DNA of 64,000 bases from Monodelphis domestica (Eukaryota > Chordata > Mammalia > Didelphimorphia > Didelphidae): NCBI RefSeq assembly GCF_027887165.1, contig NC_077228.1:103690350-103754349 (forward strand), read 5' to 3'. The notes below the pieces were generated by a model that saw only the letters and a program-made list of their open reading frames with translations, was not told where the DNA came from and searched no databases. Positions 59,986 through 64,000 of the stretch are shown piece after piece. The first letter of the stretch is position 1. The number at the start of each line of letters is the position of its first letter. A program made the translations under genes and the position numbers.

Positions 59986-60276
59986 TGCCTTATCCTCTTC
60001 TAGGATTTTCTATCAATGTGTTTTAGTCTGTATGCCCTGAGAAAGGGCATGTTTATGCAACTATGTACAGTGTACAGGTTTCTTTTAAAGCCTCTCCAAT
60101 GGTAATAAGATATGAGAATAAGTGTTTTCAGCTTCTTGAAGAACAGAACTACAAGGGGTCCAGCAGGCAGAGCATTAAACCTTAAATGCAGAAAGTTCAG
60201 AGCTGCCACCTCTGGAAGTGAGGCAGGACATCTGACTAAATGACCTAGTATGGAACTTATTTCAAAAGAATCTCCT

Positions 60277-60451
60277 TGGGGCAGCTAGGTGGCTCATTGG
60301 ATAGAGAGGATTCCAGGAGTGGAGACAGTAAATCCCGGGTTCAAATCTGGCTTTGGACACTTCCCAGCTATGTGACCCTGGACAAGTCACTAACCCCAAT
60401 TGCCTAGGGCTTGTCACTCTTCTGCCTTAGGAACAATACTAAGTATTTTTT
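60277..60451 (+). mobile_element. CORE-SINE left part, host of a nested SINE
   Basis: Sense: ttggggcagctaggtggctc to gaacaatactaagtatt. The remaining end (acttagtgtcaattctaag) lies after the nested insert at 60656-60695. Confidence 0.85.
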
Positions 60452-60655
60452 GTTTTTTTTTTTAAACCCTTACTTTCAGTCTTGGAATCAATACCGTGTA
60501 TTGGCTCCAAGGCAGAAGAGTGGTAAGGGCTAGGCAATGGGGGTCAAGTGACTTGTCCAGGGTCACACAGCTGGGAAGTGTCTGAGGCCAGATTTGAACC
60601 TAGGACCTCCCGTCTCTAGGCCTGGCTCTCAATCCACTGAGCTACCCAGCTGCCC
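60452..60655 (-). mobile_element. CORE-SINE nested in opposite orientation
   Basis: Antisense full copy (aaacccttactttcagtctt to gagctacccagctgcccc) inserted into the plus SINE. The flanking actaagt / acttagt suggests a target duplication. It ends about 120 bp from CSRP1 exon 4. Confidence 0.9.
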
Positions 60656-60776
60656 CACTTAGTGTCAATTCTAAGACAGAAAGTAAGAGTTTTTTAAAAT
60701 AATTTTTTTCTCTTTATCTATTCAACCTGCTACCTCTCCACACATGTTGACTGACCATGCCAAGATGGCAACTTAC

Positions 60777-60906
60777 CTTCCCAGCTCCAATCACTTTTTC
60801 CGCAGCATAGACTGCTTGTCCACACCGAGGGCAGCTTTCAGAACCTCCTATCTTCTGGGCAAATTTGGATGCGTTAGGGTTGGTCGTGGGCCTGTGCCCA
60901 GGGGTC
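60777..60906 (-). CDS. CSRP1: CSRP1 coding exon 4 (LIM2, first half)
   Basis: This 130-nt exon is bounded by ctcctag|GACCCC and GGGAAG|gtaagt. It enters at phase 2 (one base completes a codon), then reads [37 protein letters not shown] and VIGAGK, corresponding to human CSRP1 residues about 95-137. It contains the Gly-rich linker end and the first zinc pair (C-P-R-C) of the second LIM domain. CSRP1 (CRP1) is a two-LIM adaptor that binds alpha-actinin and zyxin on actin filaments and acts as an SRF/GATA cofactor in smooth muscle. The upstream exons (start codon, LIM1, KKYGPK basic motif) lie past the right edge. Confidence 0.95.
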
Positions 60907-61204
60907 CTAGGAGTAGTAAGGACAATAACAATAATTTGACATTTATATGACACTTTAGATGTTTATATAGTGCTTGTAACCACTTCGTTAAACTCACACA
61001 TGAAGATACTGCCATTCCAGGATAGTAAATGCTTAAGTTGAAATGGATGCCCAAGTGACTTGGGAGAAAGAGTTTCCTGGATCTTTATGGAAAGGCATAT
61101 TATTAGATACTCATGACCTCCCTTCTTTCACCTGAGTCTCAGAATGGGGACCATTCTCTCTGTCTTTGAACCATAAAGTATTAGAGCTGGAAAGGCCCAG
61201 AGAA

Positions 61205-61501
61205 GACTTCAGAGAAACCTGGGAAGATTCATATGAACTGATGCAAAGTGAAGTTAGGAAAACCAGGAGAACAATTTATATAATAATGACAACATTTTGA
61301 AGACAAACAACTATGAAAGACTGGTGAACACAATGGCCAACAACAATTCCAAAGGATTCATGCTGAAGTGTTATCTCAGAGAGAGAAGTGATGATCTGAG
61401 ATTTTTATTTTTGGACATGGACAGTGTAGGAATTTATTTTGTTTGACTATGCATGTGTATAATGGATTTTACTTTTCTTGCTTTCTCCATGGTGGAGAAG
61501 G
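61205..61501 (+). mobile_element. L1 3' end, left part
   Basis: An older L1 3' end (gcaaagtgaagttaggaaaa, aattccaaaggattcatg), split by the LTR at 61502. Confidence 0.65.
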
Positions 61502-62463
61502 TGTAAACCTCAAATTTCCTTAGACTTATAAATGTTGGAAATTTCACCATTGGGATATTTCATACTTGGAAATTTTCTTACTGATAGTCTATTGGAATGG
61601 GAACCCCATTGGCATGGGAGGTTCCTTCTCTTCCCTTCTTCAGATTACTTTAGGACAGAAACCTTTTGCTGAACAATGGAAAGGACTTTGACCTATGCTT
61701 AAGCATAGAACAGGAATTTCTTTGAGTCTTGATTGATTTTAGAATTTATACAATGGAGATACTTGGAATAAATCTCCACCCTATTCAGTCCTAATAGGAT
61801 TGAGTAAGGGCTGCAGCCTAGATCAAAATTTAATTATTCCAATCTCTACCATACTCAAGTTAACAGGATTTAGAAAGGGCTGTAGCAAAGGAGTAAAGAT
61901 TTAATCATTTGAAAATATGACCTTCAACAGACATGTGCAAAAGCCAGAAACCCCTGGGCGGTCCTGGGTTAAGCAAGAGCCTCCATTGACAGGGAAATTG
62001 ATGAACAGTGATTGGTAGATGTGAGGACTGAGGGGAGGCAACTTGGAGGGTTTCCTTAAAGATAGGGGGTCTGAAGACTCAGGGAGGGGGTTGAGGTTTT
62101 GGTCGGTGTGGTTGCTGGGCTCTGAGAAGGCTTGCTCTGAAGGAAGCTGAAGGTGGGGGCCTCTGAGACTGTTTCTCCATTTTGGACACGTGAGTAATAG
62201 GGACTGATCTCTTTTCTTTGCCCCAGCTATCTAAGGGCTTGGGCCTTTTGGCCCAGCCTAAACAGAAGGGGTATTTAAGCCCTATTCCCTTCTCTCCCTT
62301 TTTCTCTCTCTCTATCTCTAATTCCCTTCTTACTCCTATTGTAATTAAACTCCAAAAAAGGCTGACGGCTGACTTGAGTTTTTCAATTAGGAATTACATA
62401 GCTGATTCCTTGGCAACCTTAAATTAATATATATCAGTCTTTTAAAGTGATTCCCTTGTTACA
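61502..62463 (+). mobile_element. Solo LTR, endogenous retrovirus (962 bp)
   Basis: Begins TGTAAACCTC and ends TTGTTACA, flanked by a 4-bp target duplication AAGG (61498-61501 and 62464-62467). It inserted into an L1 3' end whose two halves lie on either side. A promoter-like tatttaa and an attaaac polyadenylation-like segment precede the 3' third. No internal retroviral genes are adjacent, so it is a solo LTR. Four-bp duplications suggest an ERV1/gamma-like group. Confidence 0.75.
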
Positions 62464-62535
62464 AAGGCAAGATGGGAAAGAGAGAATGTGAACTTGAAAA
62501 TCAAACTGAACTTAAAAAAGATTTTTTTAAGACCC
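62464..62535 (+). mobile_element. L1 3' end, right part
   Basis: Continuation of the 61205-61501 fragment after the LTR (ggaaagagagaatgtgaactt), ending in an A/T-rich tail. Confidence 0.5.
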
Positions 62536-63504
62536 ATATATAATCATCTAGACCAATGTTCGCATTTTATAGAGGTGGAAACTGAGGTGCTAAGAAACCA
62601 ATTGTCCTAATCAAAGCTATATATCTAGTTAATGGCAAAGCTGGGACAGGCACACAGATTTCTAGACTCTCCAGTCAGTACTCTTTCTGCTACAACATAT
62701 CACTTCTCCATTCACTTACATTCCAAACTTCAGCATCATTTTTCTTCTTATTCACAAAACAATTCACTACCCTACATCCTCCTCTTCTCCCACAATGCTT
62801 CTGTTCTAACCCTTATGTCACAAGACATCTAAATGCAAATCATTCCTCATGGGACAGCAACCTCTGTAGAAAACTGGGCAGCTGCATTTGTGGCTTACTG
62901 ACCATGTCACTGGGACCAGGAAGCCAGCCAGAACTGGCCACAGGTAGGCACCAATCAATAAGTAGTAGGTAAGAGGTCACCCTGCGTCTTTAACTCTAAT
63001 GTTGCCATAACCACTCGAAAGCAAAATTACTTTGGGCAATGCCTGGGGAAAGGAAGAGGAGCTATGGCAGCTGTATTCATAACAAGAGATTAAGGTTGTG
63101 CGAGCTTTAAAGAAAAATTGGGCAAGAATTTCCTCTGAGCCTTCCAATTTTCATTGAAAGCCTTCCAAAACATCCTCAATGTCTGGAGTTGGGGTGTAGG
63201 CCAAAAACTAAAAAATTTTCCACTCTACCAGAGGAATATACTAGAAAAATTACCAGACTTGAATTAGACCAGGATTCTTGATCTAGAAGACCAAGAATTA
63301 ACTCTTTCAGTGCTCTGGGCCTCAGTTTCCTGACCTGTAAAATGAGAAGATTGGACCATGGAGGGTCCCTAGCTTCCTTTCCATCACTGACATTCTACAG
63401 TTCCATGATTCTACATGGCTAAACAAAGTTCCTCCCCCTGGGGGTCCAGCAATACATTCTTACTACATGAATTATGGTCATGCCTAACACTTAGAATCTT
63501 GGAA

Positions 63505-63950
63505 GCAGCTAAGGAGCATAGTGGATAGCTCACTGTACTTAGAATGAGGAAGACACAAGTTCCAACACTGCCTCATACACTTAGTAGCTATGAGCCCTTG
63601 GACAGACTTCAGACTTGGTTTCTCCATCTTTAAAATAGTGGAGAATAGCCCCCTCTACCTTACCGAGTTGTTGTGAGGGTTTAAAGGGACAACACATGCC
63701 AAACACTTTTTTTTTTTAAATCCTTACCTTCCGTCTTGGAATCAATATTGTGTAGTGGTTCCAAGGAAGAAGAGTGGTAAGGGCTAGGCAATGGGGGTCA
63801 AGTGACTTGTCCAGGGTCACACAGCTAGGAAGTGGCTGATGCCAGATTTGAACCTAGGACCTCCCATCTCTAGGTCTGGCTCTCAATCCACTGAGCCACC
63901 CAGCTGCCCCCCAAATACTTTCTAAAGCACAAAGGGCTATCAAAATGCTA
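63505..63950 (+). mobile_element. MIR/THER1-type SINE, host of 63709-63910
   Basis: Sense: aagcagctaaggagcatagt, tctttaaaatagtggaga, ttgtgagggtttaaagggac. It resumes at 63911 and ends near ctatcaaaatgctata. Confidence 0.7.
63709..63910 (-). mobile_element. CORE-SINE nested in a MIR/THER1 element
   Basis: Antisense full copy with a 10-bp near-perfect target duplication: CCAAACACTT (63699-63708) and CCAAATACTT (63911-63920). Confidence 0.9.
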
Positions 63951-64000
63951 TATTGATTAAGTTGAGTTGTTACTCCATTGCTCTGCACTAAAGCAGGAAT

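Larger units (their letters stand above)
54844..60776 (-). other. CSRP1: CSRP1 intron between exons 4 and 5
   Basis: A 5.9-kb phase-0 GT-AG intron. It holds at least five SINEs, L2 and MIR relics and a TIR-like DNA element. 56945-58250 is mostly single-copy with no recognised function. Confidence 0.9.
60907..64000 (-). other. CSRP1: CSRP1 intron 3, partial
   Basis: Sequence upstream of exon 4 running off the window. It contains an L1 fragment split by a solo LTR, MIR relics and a SINE nested in a MIR-type element. No further CSRP1 exon is visible. Confidence 0.85.

Overview
This is a marsupial (metatherian) nuclear genomic window. The host lineage is inferred from dozens of copies of a tRNA-derived CORE-SINE of about 200 bp, whose sense strand contains 'tgaccctgggcaagtcactt' and 'ttgcctagccctta'. 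A longer relative ends in an 'acaactgaacaac'-like tail. Marsupial-type L1 3' ends, old L2 and MIR/THER1 relics and solo LTRs also occur. The species cannot be fixed from sequence alone; an opossum is a reasonable guess.

Two host genes are supported, both on the minus strand. PHLDA3 is a single-exon reading frame of 126 codons plus stop (27239-27619) in a CpG-rich block with a TATA-like box. CSRP1 is represented by its last three coding exons (60777-60906, 54750-54843, 53908-53984). These encode the second LIM domain and C-terminus with perfect splice phases; the first LIM domain lies beyond the right edge. The order and orientation match human 1q32.1 (TNNI1 - PHLDA3 - CSRP1), so this is a conserved syntenic block. 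No TNNI1 exon was recognised.

Layout: 1-24 kb is intergenic, with dense SINEs, several L1 ends, three LTRs (about 6.2-6.65 kb, 9.8-10.6 kb and 12.8-13.2 kb), a TIR-type DNA element (19.4-19.7 kb) and AT/GA microsatellites. 24-28.3 kb is the PHLDA3 locus: a candidate 3'UTR exon, an inferred 3'UTR intron, the CDS and the promoter. 28.3-51 kb is the PHLDA3-CSRP1 intergenic interval. It holds an imperfect 33-bp hairpin (32.5 kb), a GC-richer block with several factor-like motifs (33.2-33.6 kb), a 460-bp GAAA/GGAA array (36.5-37.0 kb), an old L2 with four nested SINEs and a nested LTR (39.9-42.3 kb), a CTCF-like motif (43.64 kb), two mutually complementary trinucleotide arrays (46.7 and 47.9 kb), a polyadenylated 7SL RNA retropseudogene (49.1-49.4 kb) and a recent-looking L1 insertion with clear target-site duplications (49.8-50.5 kb). 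51-64 kb is CSRP1: 3' flank, terminal exons, and introns loaded with repeats, including an inverted SINE pair 80 bp from the exon-4 donor and a solo LTR of 962 bp.

Functionally, PHLDA3 is a PH-domain-only repressor of Akt signalling and CSRP1 is a LIM-domain cytoskeletal/nuclear adaptor. They are neighbours, and nothing in the sequence shows that they work together. No CRISPR array, operon or novel enzymatic system is present. The most interesting observations are the 7SL retropseudogene, the hairpin, the nested repeat chronology, and a small stop-free membrane-like reading frame behind a good splice acceptor near 25.1 kb.
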